Positions 8,472 through 18,641 of a stretch of 64,000 nt of DNA are shown here, in pieces. Source of the stretch: Alphaproteobacteria bacterium (GTDB lineage Bacteria; Pseudomonadota; Alphaproteobacteria; JANSWW01); the NCBI GenBank assembly GCA_024743275.1, contig JANSWW010000014.1:20740-84739 (forward strand). Reading direction: 5' to 3'. Below the pieces are notes generated by a model, which did no database searches, was not told the DNA's origin, and saw only the letters and a program-made list of their open reading frames with translations. The position numbers were made by a program, and so were the translations under genes. Numbering within the stretch: position 1 is the stretch's first letter; each line of letters opens with the position of its first letter.

Positions 8472-9641
8472 ATGACGCGGCGCCGTGTCCCCTTCGTCGT
8501 TCGAAACCCATCGGTTCTAGTTTTCCTGGGCCTGCTGGCGGCCTTCACGCTCGGTGTGACGGTCCTCAGCGAGGCGACGGGGATCGGGCTCATATCCACC
8601 AGCATGGTCAAGACCCTGGGCAAGACCCTGTGTTTTTGTCTGATCGCCGTGGCGATGGATCTTGTCTGGGGCTATTGCGGGATCCTGTCGCTCGGTCATT
8701 TCGCCTTCTTTGGGCTTGGCGGATACATGATCGGCATGTGGCTGATGTATGCGCGTACCGAGATGATCGTGGTGGAGGCGCTCGCCGCCCAGCCCATCCC
8801 GCCGACCGATGCGGAGATCGAGGCGGCCATCGGGAACCAGATCTTCGGCGTGGTGGGCGGATCGGAGATTCCGGCGATCTGGATGTTCGCCGACAGTCTT
8901 GTGATCCAACTGGCGTTGGTCGTCCTGGTTCCGGGTCTGTTGGCGCTCGTCTTCGGGTGGCTCGCCTTCCGCAGCCGGGTGACCGGGGTCTATCTCTCCA
9001 TCCTGACCCAGGCCATGACATTGGCCCTGGCGCTTTACCTTTTCCAGAACGACAGCGGGCTCAGGGGGAACAACGGCCTTTCGGGGCTCCAGAACATCCC
9101 CGGCTTCGAGCAAACGCCGCAATCCACCATCTCGATCGCCTTCCTATGGGCGTCGGCCGCCGCCTTGGGGCTCGGTTATCTGCTCATCGCCTGGATCACA
9201 TCGGGCAAGTTCGGCAATGTGATCCGGGGTATTCGCGATGATGAGGCGCGGGTGCGCTTTCTGGGATACAACGTCGAAGCCTATAAGCTGGTGGTCTTCA
9301 CCTTGACGGCGGTGCTCGCGGCCATCGCGGGCGCGCTCTACTATCCCCAGGCGGGGATCATCAATCCGGCGGAAATCGCGCCGATCGCATCGATCTATCT
9401 TGCGGTTTGGGTGGCCATCGGCGGGCGGGGCCGGCTCTACGGCGCGGTCATCGGGGCGGCCGTCGTCAGCCTGGCGTCCAGTTGGTTCACGGGCGGGCAG
9501 GCGCCGGATATTCCGCTGGGCTTCTACACGATCAGTTGGGTCGACTGGTGGCAGGTCCTGCTTGGCCTCGGGTTCGTGCTGGTGACCTTGTTCGCTCCCA
9601 AGGGGCTTGGCGGTCTTGTCGACAGGCTGGTGCGGCGATGA
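8472..9641 (+). CDS. urtC: Urea ABC transporter, permease UrtC
   Basis: UrtC is the second, LivM-type permease of the urea importer. It is 389 residues with about nine hydrophobic segments; AMDLVWGYCGILSLGHFAFF and the late IASIYLAVWVAIGGRGRLYG are family hallmarks. A short soluble loop around residues 95-140 is usual for UrtC. It is packed between urtB (three-base gap) and urtD (ATGA overlap), so the three are translated as one unit in the inner membrane. Confidence 0.94.
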   Translation: MTRRRVPFVVRNPSVLVFLGLLAAFTLGVTVLSEATGIGLISTSMVKTLGKTLCFCLIAVAMDLVWGYCGILSLGHFAFFGLGGYMIGMWLMYARTEMIVVEALAAQPIPPTDAEIEAAIGNQIFGVVGGSEIPAIWMFADSLVIQLALVVLVPGLLALVFGWLAFRSRVTGVYLSILTQAMTLALALYLFQNDSGLRGNNGLSGLQNIPGFEQTPQSTISIAFLWASAAALGLGYLLIAWITSGKFGNVIRGIRDDEARVRFLGYNVEAYKLVVFTLTAVLAAIAGALYYPQAGIINPAEIAPIASIYLAVWVAIGGRGRLYGAVIGAAVVSLASSWFTGGQAPDIPLGFYTISWVDWWQVLLGLGFVLVTLFAPKGLGGLVDRLVRR

Positions 9642-10384
9642 CGACGGATACCCTTCTCGAAGTCTCCGGCGTATCGGTGTCGTTCGATGGCTTCAAGGCC
9701 ATCAACGACCTGTCGTTTTCCATCGGCGAGGCGGAAATGCGGGCCGTGATCGGGCCGAACGGGGCGGGCAAGACCACCTTCATGGATATCATCACCGGCA
9801 AGACCCGGCCCGATTCGGGCGATATCCTGTGGGGCGAGCCGACCCGGTCGCTTCTCAAACTGTCGGAAAGCCAGATCGCCCAGTTGGGGATCGGGCGCAA
9901 ATTCCAGCGGCCGACCGTGTTCGAGGACCAGTCGGTCGCGGACAACATCATGATGTCGTTGAAGGCGCATCGACAGCCTTGGTCGGTCCTGTTCCACAAG
10001 TTCACCCAAGACGATGGGCAGCGCATTCGGGAGATCGCGGAAGAGGTCCTATTGGTGGACCATTTGGAGCGCTCAGCCGGCGATCTCTCCCACGGGCAGA
10101 AGCAATGGCTGGAGATCGGCATGTTGCTCGCCCAGGATCCGCGCCTTCTGCTGGTCGACGAGCCGGCCGCCGGCATGACGTTGGAAGAGCGGAACCACAC
10201 CACCGACCTGTTGCGCGAAGCCGCCAAGACGAGGGCGGTGATCGTCGTCGAACACGATATGGACTTCGTTCGAAAGCTCGATTGCCGGGTGACGGTCTTG
10301 CATGAAGGATCGGTCCTGGCGGAGGGAACGATCGATCATGTGACGTCGGACCAGACCGTGATCGACGTCTATCTGGGCCGCTAG
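9638..10384 (+). CDS. urtD: Urea ABC transporter, ATPase UrtD
   Basis: UrtD is one of two ATPases that power urea import. The 248-residue protein shows Walker A GPNGAGKTTF (about residues 40-50), the ABC signature LSHGQKQWLEIG and Walker B LLLVDEPAAG, followed by VVEHDMDFV with the switch histidine. The C-terminal part is of the LivG type. The start is the ATG overlapping the urtC stop; the longer frame upstream would duplicate urtC sequence. Confidence 0.94.
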   Translation: MTTDTLLEVSGVSVSFDGFKAINDLSFSIGEAEMRAVIGPNGAGKTTFMDIITGKTRPDSGDILWGEPTRSLLKLSESQIAQLGIGRKFQRPTVFEDQSVADNIMMSLKAHRQPWSVLFHKFTQDDGQRIREIAEEVLLVDHLERSAGDLSHGQKQWLEIGMLLAQDPRLLLVDEPAAGMTLEERNHTTDLLREAAKTRAVIVVEHDMDFVRKLDCRVTVLHEGSVLAEGTIDHVTSDQTVIDVYLGR

Positions 10385-10386
10385 CG

Positions 10387-11082
10387 ATGCTGGAACTCCG
10401 CAATATCGACCTGTTCTACGGCGCCTCCCAGGTGTTGTTCGACGTCCAACTGACGGCGGAGCGGGGCAAGATCACCTGCCTGATGGGAACCAACGGGGCG
10501 GGCAAGACCAGCCTTCTGAAAGTGATCGCCGGCGTTCATCCAAAGCGGAGCGGACGTTTTTGGTTCGACGGTCGTGAAATCACGGCGCCAAAGGCCGACC
10601 AATTGGCCCGGGGCGGTATCGGCTATGTCCCCCAGGGACGGGACATCTTCCCCCTGTTGACCGTTCAGGAGAATCTCGAAACCGGCTTTGCCTGCCTGCC
10701 ACGCGGGGAGCGCCGGGTTCTGGACGAGATCTTCGAACTGTTCCCGGTGCTGAAGGAAATGCGATCCCGCCGAGGCGGTGATCTATCCGGCGGACAGCAA
10801 CAGCAACTCGCCATCGGGCGGGCCTTGGTCACCAAGCCGAAAGTCCTGCTGCTCGACGAGCCGACCGAGGGGATTCAGCCGAGTATCATCAAGCAAATCG
10901 GACGCGTCATCTCGCATCTGAAGGACCAGGGCGATCTCGCCATCGTTCTGGTCGAGCAGTATTTCGACTTCGCGCACCAACTCGGCGACAGTTTCACCGC
11001 CCTGCGCAATGGCCGTGTCGTCCTCTCCGGCGATCAGTCCCGCATAACCCGCGACGAACTTGTCGCGGCGGTGAGTGTCTGA
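10387..11082 (+). CDS. urtE: Urea ABC transporter, ATPase UrtE
   Basis: The LivF-type partner of UrtD, 231 residues. Walker A is GTNGAGKTSLL, the signature LSGGQQQQLAIGRAL, and Walker B VLLLDEPTEGIQ; the IGYVPQGRDIFPLLTVQENL segment is typical of UrtE. It starts two bases after urtD and ends 12 bases before ureD, so uptake and urease genes probably form one long transcript. Confidence 0.94.
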   Translation: MLELRNIDLFYGASQVLFDVQLTAERGKITCLMGTNGAGKTSLLKVIAGVHPKRSGRFWFDGREITAPKADQLARGGIGYVPQGRDIFPLLTVQENLETGFACLPRGERRVLDEIFELFPVLKEMRSRRGGDLSGGQQQQLAIGRALVTKPKVLLLDEPTEGIQPSIIKQIGRVISHLKDQGDLAIVLVEQYFDFAHQLGDSFTALRNGRVVLSGDQSRITRDELVAAVSV

Positions 11083-11094
11083 AAGTGTATCACG

Positions 11095-11973
11095 ATGTTC
11101 GACGCCACCTTCCAGTCTGATCCCGCCCCGGTCGCGGACCGTGCGACCGCGGCGCCGCATCAGCGGGCGCGGGGCACCGCCCGCATATCTGTCCGGGCGA
11201 GGGCGGCGGGGACTGTGCTGCACCGGCTCCACCAGGCCGGTTGCGCGAAGATCAAGCTGCCGAACATCTATCCCCCCAAAGACGCGGCGCGTTGGGTCGA
11301 GGCCGTGTTCCTCAACACATCGGGCGGGCTTACCGGGGGCGATCGCGTCGACCTGCGGGCGGAGGCCGGGGCGGAAACAGATCTCGTTATCACCACCCAG
11401 GCCTGCGAACGGGTCTATCGATCCAGCGGCGGGGAGGCGGAGGTCGTCAACACTGTCTGGGTGGCGGAGGGGGCGAATGCCGCCTGGCTGCCCCAGGAGA
11501 CCATTCTGTTCGATGGCGGCCGAATTCGGCGCCGCCTCGATGTCGATTTGGCCGAGAACGCGCGTTTTCTGGCCTGCGAGCCCTTGGTGCTGGGCCGTGT
11601 CACATCCGGCGAGACGGTGACCGACGGCCTGTTCCAGGACAGTTGGCGGATTCGCCGGTCCGGCCGGCTGATCTATGCCGACGAGACGCGGTTGTCCGGC
11701 GATCTGCTCGCCGCCACCGCCGGCATCGGCACCCTGGCCGGTGCCAGGGCGTACGCCGGATTGGTCTACAGCGGACCGGATCAGCAGGACCTGCTGCAGG
11801 CGATCCGCGACGTCCCAGGATCGAGCGATGTCGCCATGGGAGCCAGCGATCTCGGCGATTGTCTGGTCGCCCGCTTTGTCGCGGCGGACAGCCGGACGCT
11901 CCGGCGACAGCTTATTCCGATTCTTCTAATGTTGAGGCAAAATCGCCCCCTGCCGCGCGTTTGGCAGCTTTAA
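11095..11973 (+). CDS. ureD: Urease accessory protein UreD
   Basis: UreD (UreH) binds the urease apoprotein first and, with UreF and UreG, forms the complex that delivers nickel and carbon dioxide to the active site. The 292-residue sequence carries the family's [26 protein letters not shown] and [14 protein letters not shown] segments. It leads the ureDABCEFG cluster and follows urtE closely. The N-terminus (about 40 residues) is variable in the family, so the start at ATG 11095 is probable, not certain. Confidence 0.93.
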   Translation: MFDATFQSDPAPVADRATAAPHQRARGTARISVRARAAGTVLHRLHQAGCAKIKLPNIYPPKDAARWVEAVFLNTSGGLTGGDRVDLRAEAGAETDLVITTQACERVYRSSGGEAEVVNTVWVAEGANAAWLPQETILFDGGRIRRRLDVDLAENARFLACEPLVLGRVTSGETVTDGLFQDSWRIRRSGRLIYADETRLSGDLLAATAGIGTLAGARAYAGLVYSGPDQQDLLQAIRDVPGSSDVAMGASDLGDCLVARFVAADSRTLRRQLIPILLMLRQNRPLPRVWQL

Positions 11974-11986
11974 AACGAGGTTTGGC

Positions 11987-12289
11987 ATGCAATTGACCCC
12001 GCGAGAGAAGGACAAATTGTTGGTCGCCATGGCGGCCAATGTCGCCCGCCGGCGCTTGGAGCGGGGGGTGAGGCTCAACCATCCGGAAGCGATCGCCCTG
12101 ATCACGGATTTCGTCGTCGAGGGGGCCCGGGACGGCCGCTCCGTCGCCGATCTGATGGAGGCGGGCGCCCATGTGCTGACCCGCGATCAGGTGATGCAGG
12201 GCATCCCGGAGATGATCCACGACGTCCAGGTCGAAGCGACGTTCCCGGACGGCACCAAGCTGGTGACCGTCCATAATCCCATCCGATAA
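11987..12289 (+). CDS. ureA: Urease subunit gamma
   Basis: The smallest structural subunit of urease, exactly the usual 100 residues, beginning [20 protein letters not shown] and ending with the [18 protein letters not shown] segment that contacts the other subunits. It does not hold the active site. Its last three codons and stop lie inside the first copy of a 16-base tandem repeat (12278-12352), so the repeat grew by duplication of this gene end without changing the protein. Confidence 0.97.
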   Translation: MQLTPREKDKLLVAMAANVARRRLERGVRLNHPEAIALITDFVVEGARDGRSVADLMEAGAHVLTRDQVMQGIPEMIHDVQVEATFPDGTKLVTVHNPIR

Positions 12290-12352
12290 CTGGCCCATCC
12301 GATAACTGGCCCATCCGATAACTGGCCCATCCGATAACTGGCCCATCCGATA
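12278..12352 (+). repeat. 16-base tandem repeat, 4 full copies plus 11 bases, at the ureA stop
   Basis: CCCATCCGATAACTGG is repeated without change at 12278, 12294, 12310 and 12326, then an 11-base partial copy ends at 12352. The first copy encodes the Pro-Ile-Arg-stop end of UreA; the rest is non-coding and lengthens the gap before the next gene. Perfect identity suggests recent slippage, and copy number may vary between strains. Confidence 0.97.
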
Positions 12353-12370
12353 CCCAACCGAAAAGGAACC

Positions 12371-12592
12371 ATGTCCATGCGCTCACTCACTCTGCTCGCC
12401 GCCCTCACCGCCGCCCTCACCGCCGCCACGCCGGCTTTCGCCCATGGTCAGGCGGATCACTCCCTCGTCGGGACCGCGATCCACTATTTGACCGACCTCG
12501 CCCATGCGCCCGCCTTCTGGGCCGGGATCGTGGCGGTCGCCGTCGTCGGGGCGATGGCCTTTCGACTGAAGAAGGCCCCAAACCGCAAGTAA
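12371..12592 (+). CDS. Small exported/membrane protein between ureA and ureB, unknown function
   Basis: A 73-residue protein with a clean signal peptide (MSMRSLTLLAALTAALTAAT, cleavage likely after AFA), a short histidine-containing segment (HGQADHSLVGTAIHYLTDLA with four histidines), one membrane helix (FWAGIVAVAVVGAMAF) and a basic tail RLKKAPNRK. AAAAGGAACC upstream is a good ribosome site. I do not recognise the family. The pattern recalls a shortened HupE/UreJ nickel-permease N-terminus (signal, then His after cleavage), but it has only one helix. Position inside the urease operon suggests a link to nickel or urease; this is inference. Confidence 0.7.
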   Translation: MSMRSLTLLAALTAALTAATPAFAHGQADHSLVGTAIHYLTDLAHAPAFWAGIVAVAVVGAMAFRLKKAPNRK

Positions 12593-12614
12593 TCCCCAAC
12601 CGCGAGTAATCCCG
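12581..12614 (+). repeat. 17-base tandem duplication over the stop of the small ORF
   Basis: AACCGCAAGTAATCCCC (12581-12597) is followed at once by AACCGCGAGTAATCCCG (12598-12614), differing at two positions. The first copy contains the Asn-Arg-Lys-stop end of the preceding gene. It is the second repeat in this operon that duplicates a gene's stop region. Confidence 0.85.
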
Positions 12615-12631
12615 AACCCGAGGAGGCCGAC

Positions 12632-12969
12632 ATGATTCCGGGCGAAGTCATCACCGCCGACGGCGAGATCGAGCTGAATGCCGAGCAGCCGACGGTCACG
12701 CTCACCGTGTCCAATGACGGCGATCGTCCGGTTCAGGTCGGCAGCCACTATCATTTCTACGAAACCAACACGGCTCTCGGCTTCGACCGGGAGAAGGCAC
12801 GCGGCATGCGGCTGGACATCCCGGCCGGGTCGGCGGTGCGCTTCGAGCCGGGCCAGGCGCGGGAGGTCACCCTGATCCCCTATCTCGGTCGGCGCGCGGT
12901 GTTCGGTTTCAACGGGTTGCTGATGGGCTCCATCGACACGGGGGATAACGACCAGGGGGACAACGACTG

Positions 12970-12970
<1 letters not shown>
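12632..12970 (+). CDS. ureB: Urease subunit beta
   Basis: Structural subunit UreB, 112 residues, starting [20 protein letters not shown] and carrying the conserved [11 protein letters not shown] and [17 protein letters not shown] segments. It forms the (alpha-beta-gamma) trimer with UreA and UreC and shapes the entrance to the active site. A GAGGAGGCC sequence upstream is a strong ribosome site. Its stop shares one base with the ureC start. Confidence 0.97.
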
Positions 12971-14679
<1,709 letters not shown>

Positions 14680-14681
14680 TC

Positions 14682-15179
14682 ATGATGCGGGCGACGGAAA
14701 TCAGGCGGGCGGGAGAATGGTCGGGGAGCCCCCGGGACTGGATCGAGCTGGACTTCGACAGCCGGCATCGGCGCCGGATGGCGATGACGGCGGAGGGTGG
14801 GCTCGCCTTCCTGCTGGACCTGCCCAAGGCCGAGGCGCTTATGGAAGGGGACGGCCTGATTCTCGAGGATGGCGGCATCGTCGAGGTGCGGGCGGCCAAG
14901 GAGCCCCTGCTGGAAATCACCTGCACCGATCAGGCCCATCTCGTTCGGGTCGCCTGGCATCTCGGCAACCGGCATTTGCCGACGGAGTTGTTGGGCGACC
15001 GGTTGCGCATTCGTTCGGACCATGTGATCGAGGACATGGTCAGGAAGCTCGGTGCGACGGCGACCGGTATCGAGGCCCCGTTCAATCCGGAAGGCGGCGC
15101 CTATGGTCACGGCAGGACCCACGGCCACGATCATTCCCACGATCATTCCCACGATCACGGGCATCACCACCATGGATAA
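14682..15179 (+). CDS. ureE: Urease nickel metallochaperone UreE
   Basis: UreE binds nickel and hands it to UreG for insertion into urease. The 165-residue product has the N-terminal peptide-binding domain ([20 protein letters not shown]), the metal-binding domain with [14 protein letters not shown], whose conserved histidine bridges the dimer, and a histidine-rich tail ([20 protein letters not shown]...) for storing nickel. The final His-rich codons overlap the ureF start by eight bases. Long His tails are found in only part of the UreE family and suggest need for nickel buffering. Confidence 0.95.
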   Translation: MMRATEIRRAGEWSGSPRDWIELDFDSRHRRRMAMTAEGGLAFLLDLPKAEALMEGDGLILEDGGIVEVRAAKEPLLEITCTDQAHLVRVAWHLGNRHLPTELLGDRLRIRSDHVIEDMVRKLGATATGIEAPFNPEGGAYGHGRTHGHDHSHDHSHDHGHHHHG

Positions 15180-15861
15180 GGGCGCCCTCTTCCGTTTGAT
15201 GGCCTGGCTGTCGCCGAGCTATCCGGTGGGCGCCTTCGCCTATAGCCACGGCCTGGAATACCTCGTGGAAACCGGTGTGGTCACCGACAAGGACGGGTTG
15301 CGGCTTTGGCTTGCGGACATTCTGCGTCATGGCGGGGGATGGAGCGACGCGGTGCTGTTCCGGCATGCCTTCGAGGCGGCGGCCCGCGGAGATAGGGACG
15401 GCCTGCGCGATGTCGCCGATCTCGCTCGCGCCATGGCCGTCTCCAAGGAACGCAAGCTTGAGACCATGGCCCAGGGCCGCGCCTTCTTGAGCGCGACACG
15501 GGCCGCCTGGCCCTGGGAAGAAGACGATGGAGGCGATGGGGAGCTTCCCGGCGGTGAGACCGAGATCGCCTATCCGGTCGCCGTCGCGATGGCGGCCGCC
15601 GGGCATGGGATCGACCTTGAGGACGCTTTGAACGCCTATCTCCACGGTGTCGCCGCCAATCTGGTTTCGGCCGGGGTGCGTTTGGTTCCGCTGGGGCAAA
15701 CGGACGGGCAGCGAACCCTGGCGGCGCTGGAGCCCGTCATCGGCGCGGTGGCCAGGTCGGCCCTCACGGCACCGTTGGAGGCCGTCGGCGGCTGTGCGCT
15801 GCTCACCGATATCGCCTCCATGAACCACGAAACCCAATATTCGAGGTTGTTCCGATCATGA
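15172..15861 (+). CDS. ureF: Urease accessory protein UreF
   Basis: UreF links UreD to UreG in the activation complex and acts as a fidelity factor for the GTP-driven step. The 229-residue all-helical protein starts [20 protein letters not shown], with the family's [10 protein letters not shown] motif directly after. The open frame extends 120 bases upstream through ureE, but ATG 15172 gives the standard N-terminus. Overlaps with ureE (8 bases) and ureG (4 bases) show coupling. Confidence 0.95.
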   Translation: MDKGALFRLMAWLSPSYPVGAFAYSHGLEYLVETGVVTDKDGLRLWLADILRHGGGWSDAVLFRHAFEAAARGDRDGLRDVADLARAMAVSKERKLETMAQGRAFLSATRAAWPWEEDDGGDGELPGGETEIAYPVAVAMAAAGHGIDLEDALNAYLHGVAANLVSAGVRLVPLGQTDGQRTLAALEPVIGAVARSALTAPLEAVGGCALLTDIASMNHETQYSRLFRS

Positions 15862-16499
15862 CCGTTCAGCATCACGACAAATCCCCCCATGGCCCTCTGC
15901 GTGTCGGCATCGGCGGCCCGGTCGGGTCCGGCAAGACGGCGCTGATGGAAAAGCTCTGCAAGGCGTTCTGGGGCCGGATCGATCTCTGCGCGATCACCAA
16001 CGACATCTACACCAAGGAAGACGCCGAGGCCTTGACGCGCCGGGGTGCCCTGCCGTCCGAGCGCATCCTCGGGGTCGAGACCGGCGGCTGCCCGCACACG
16101 GCGATCCGCGAGGACGCTTCGATCAACCTCGCCGCAGTCGCCGATATGAACGCGCGGTTTCCCGGTCTCGATTTGGTGCTGATCGAGAGCGGCGGCGACA
16201 ATCTGGCCGCCACCTTCAGTCCGGAACTGGCCGACATCACGATCTACGTCATCGACGTGTCCGCCGGCGAGGAGATTCCCCGCAAGGGCGGTCCCGGGAT
16301 CACACGCTCGGACCTTCTGGTTATCAACAAGACGGATCTCGCCGATCATGTCGGCGCCGACCTCGGGGTGATGGAGCGGGACGCCAGGAGAATGCGCGGC
16401 GATCGGCCCTTCATCTTCACCAATATGAAGACGGGGGAGGGCGTCGACCTGGTGGTCGATCGAATCAGCCAACTCGGTGGGCTGACTGTATCTGCCTAA
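15858..16499 (+). CDS. ureG: Urease GTPase UreG
   Basis: UreG is the SIMIBI GTPase that carries nickel to urease. The 213-residue protein has the P-loop [18 protein letters not shown] (residues 17-34), the nickel-binding [13 protein letters not shown] motif, the [17 protein letters not shown] switch and the [13 protein letters not shown] guanine-recognition segment. It closes the ureDABCEFG cluster. The following 216 bases are non-coding and hold the next promoter. Confidence 0.97.
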   Translation: MTVQHHDKSPHGPLRVGIGGPVGSGKTALMEKLCKAFWGRIDLCAITNDIYTKEDAEALTRRGALPSERILGVETGGCPHTAIREDASINLAAVADMNARFPGLDLVLIESGGDNLAATFSPELADITIYVIDVSAGEEIPRKGGPGITRSDLLVINKTDLADHVGADLGVMERDARRMRGDRPFIFTNMKTGEGVDLVVDRISQLGGLTVSA

Positions 16500-16519
16500 A
16501 TATACGCCACTTGATTTTC

Positions 16520-16598
16520 AGATGGCTGAAATTTAGTCAAGATCATCACATTCCGCAGTTTTCCCTTACAGACAATATCCCCTTAGATTGCTGAAATT
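16520..16598 (+). repeat. Pair of 14-base direct repeats upstream of the sigma-54 promoter
   Basis: AGATGGCTGAAATT (16520-16533) and AGATTGCTGAAATT (16585-16598) differ at one base and lie 65 bases apart. Relative to the predicted start near 16661 they centre at about -135 and -70, where activators of sigma-54 promoters bind. The first copy also forms TTTCAG-ATGG-CTGAAA, a small hairpin just after ureG. They do not resemble the NtrC site I know, so the protein involved is open. Confidence 0.5.
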
Positions 16599-16633
16599 AC
16601 GGGGTAAATCCTGTCTTCGGCCTGATGTTGAGC

Positions 16634-16650
16634 TTGGCATGGCTCTTGCC
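16634..16650 (+). promoter_or_regulatory. Sigma-54 (-24/-12) promoter of the guanidine-type transporter operon
   Basis: TTGGCATGGCTCTTGCC is a near-perfect sigma-54 site: GG at 16636-16637 and GC at 16648-16649, 12 bases apart, with TTGC at -12. Start would be near 16661, leaving a leader of about 55 bases containing the palindrome GGCGGCCGCC (16664-16673). No guanidine-I, -II or -III riboswitch core was recognised in the leader, so control appears to be by nitrogen status or a dedicated activator. Confidence 0.8.
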
Positions 16651-16715
16651 ACTTTGATCCGATGGCGGCCGCCTCCGGTCGGCCGTCCTAACGGTCGAAC
16701 TGTCAGGAGAGTCCG

Positions 16716-17792
16716 ATGATCAAATCGATGTTGAAGCCGGTCGGCTTGGCGCTTGCGCTGGGCATTGGTGTCCTGTCCCTCTCACAGCCCGCGAGCGCGC
16801 AACAGAAATCGGACTTCAAGGTCTGCTGGTCGATCTATGTGGGATGGATGCCCTGGGGCTATCTCCAGGATTCCGGGATCATGGCCAAGCATGCCGAGAA
16901 GCAGGGCATCTCCGTCGAGATCGTTCAGATCAACGACTATATCGAGAGCATCAATCAGTATACGGCAGGCGCCTATGACGGTTGCTCCATGACCAACATG
17001 GACGCGCTGTCGATCCCGTCGGGCGGCGGAGTCGACACCACCGCGCTCATCGTCGGCGATTACTCCAACGGCAATGACGGGATCATTCTCAAGGACAAGA
17101 AGACGCTCGCCGACATCAAGGGGCAGAACGTCAATCTCGTGGAGCTTTCCGTCAGCCATTATCTGTTGGCCCGGGCGCTGGACGGCGTCGGCCTGTCCGA
17201 GCGGGACATCACCGTCGTCAACACCTCGGACGCCGACATGATCGCCGCCTACGCCACCGACGATGTGACCGCCGTCGTGACCTGGAACCCGCTTCTCTCC
17301 GCCATCGAGGAATTGCCGAACGCGACCAAGGTCGCCGACAGCGCCGACATTCCGGGCGAGATCATCGACATTATGATGGTGAACACCGAAACGCTGGCCG
17401 ACAATCCGGCCTTCGGCAAGGCGCTGGTCGGCGCCTGGTACGAGTTGATGACCATTATGTCCTCGGACACGCCGGAGGGCATCGCGGCGCGGACGGCCAT
17501 GGCCGAGGCGTCGGGAACGGATCTCGCCGGTTACGACGCCCAGCTCGCGACCACGAAGATGTTCTATACCCCGGCCGACGCGGTTGCCTTCACGGAGTCC
17601 GCCGATCTGCCCAAGACGATGCAGTTCGTCGCCGAGTTCCTGTTCGACAAGGGCATTCTGGGCGAAGGGGCGCCGAGCCCCGAATTCGTCGGCGTCGCTT
17701 TCCCGGACGGTTCCGTCTACGGCGACCCGAACAACGTCAAGCTCCGTTTCGATGCGACCTATATGAAAATGGCCGCCGACGGCATGCTGTAA
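16716..17792 (+). CDS. ABC transporter substrate-binding protein, urea-carboxylase/guanidine-associated family
   Basis: A 358-residue periplasmic receptor of the NrtA/TauA type with signal peptide cleaved after ASAQ. The mature start (FKVCWSIYVGWMPWGYLQDS) and the INDYIESINQYTAGAYDGCSMTNMD region match the family named for genes near urea carboxylase, an enzyme now understood in many bacteria to act on guanidine. The downstream ureohydrolase has guanidine hydrolase features, so guanidine is the most likely ligand; urea is already served by UrtA. AGGAGAGTCCG is the ribosome site. First gene of a five-gene operon (16716-21205). Confidence 0.85.
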   Translation: MIKSMLKPVGLALALGIGVLSLSQPASAQQKSDFKVCWSIYVGWMPWGYLQDSGIMAKHAEKQGISVEIVQINDYIESINQYTAGAYDGCSMTNMDALSIPSGGGVDTTALIVGDYSNGNDGIILKDKKTLADIKGQNVNLVELSVSHYLLARALDGVGLSERDITVVNTSDADMIAAYATDDVTAVVTWNPLLSAIEELPNATKVADSADIPGEIIDIMMVNTETLADNPAFGKALVGAWYELMTIMSSDTPEGIAARTAMAEASGTDLAGYDAQLATTKMFYTPADAVAFTESADLPKTMQFVAEFLFDKGILGEGAPSPEFVGVAFPDGSVYGDPNNVKLRFDATYMKMAADGML

Positions 17793-17819
17793 GCGGCAAG
17801 GCGGCACATCGTTACGCCG

Positions 17820-18641
17820 GTGAAACTGATCAACAGAAGGCCGGGGCGCCAGTCGACCATCCTGCTCGGCGCTCTGCCCTTTGTCCTCCTGATCGTCACC
17901 TATGCGGTGGCGAGCCATTTCCGGCGGATCGACAATCCCGCCGACAAGATCCTGCCGTCGCTGGAGGCGATGGGCACCGCCTTCCACAGAATGGCCTTCG
18001 TGCCCAGTGCCAGGACGGGCGAACTGCTGCTGTGGGTGGACACCGCCGATAGCCTGATGCGGCTGGGGGCGGGGATCGGCGTGTCGACGCTGATGGCGCT
18101 CACCGTCGGCCTTCTGATCGGGACCCTGCCCCATGCGCGCGCCGGTCTGTCGCCCTTCGTCGCGTCGATGTCGCTTATTCCGCCGATCACCATTCTGCCG
18201 ATCCTGTTCATCATCTTCGGGCTGGGGGAGACCTCCAAGGTCATGCTGATCGTGGTCGGCACCGCGCCGGTGATGATCCGGTCCATGTCCCAGGCGGTGC
18301 TGGATATTCCCCGCGAACTGGTGATCAAGGCCCAGACCCTGGGGGCCAATACCTGGCAGATCGTCATCCGGCTGTTCCTGCCGCAGATTTTGCCCAAGCT
18401 CATCCTGGCGATCCGGCTCGGGCTCATTCCGGCCTGGATCTTCCTGGTCTCCGCCGAGGCGATCGCCTCCACCACCGGGCTCGGCTACCGCATCTTCCTG
18501 GTGCGCCGCTATCTCGCGATGGATCTGATCCTGCCCTATGTCGTCTGGATCACCGTGCTCGCCTATCTGATCGACCGGGTTCTGCTCTGGCTCTCGAAAC
18601 GCGGCTTCCGCTGGCACCATCTCGAAGGAGAGAGCCTGTGA
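17820..18641 (+). CDS. ABC transporter permease, nitrate/taurine (guanidine) type
   Basis: A 273-residue inner-membrane permease of the SsuC/TauC/NrtB fold with about six helices. The ATPase-contact loop is visible as SQAVLDIPRELVIKAQTLGA, followed by LILAIRLGLIPAWIFLVSAE. The start is GTG 17820, 27 bases after the receptor gene. It overlaps the ATPase gene by four bases. It would form the channel for the ligand of the 16716-17792 receptor. Confidence 0.88.
   Translation: MKLINRRPGRQSTILLGALPFVLLIVTYAVASHFRRIDNPADKILPSLEAMGTAFHRMAFVPSARTGELLLWVDTADSLMRLGAGIGVSTLMALTVGLLIGTLPHARAGLSPFVASMSLIPPITILPILFIIFGLGETSKVMLIVVGTAPVMIRSMSQAVLDIPRELVIKAQTLGANTWQIVIRLFLPQILPKLILAIRLGLIPAWIFLVSAEAIASTTGLGYRIFLVRRYLAMDLILPYVVWITVLAYLIDRVLLWLSKRGFRWHHLEGESL

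Noticed and set aside
12187..12429. Minus-strand ORFs encoding repeated [16 protein letters not shown] peptides over the 16-base repeat
   Set aside because: The repeats are explained by duplication of the ureA 3' end; the frames have no start signal or homology and run against the operon.
16661..16715. Guanidine riboswitch in the leader of the guanidine-type operon
   Set aside because: The leader holds only GC-rich palindromes (GGCGGCCGCC, CCGT-ccta-ACGG) and lacks the conserved ykkC, mini-ykkC or ykkC-III cores; a covariance-model search would settle it.
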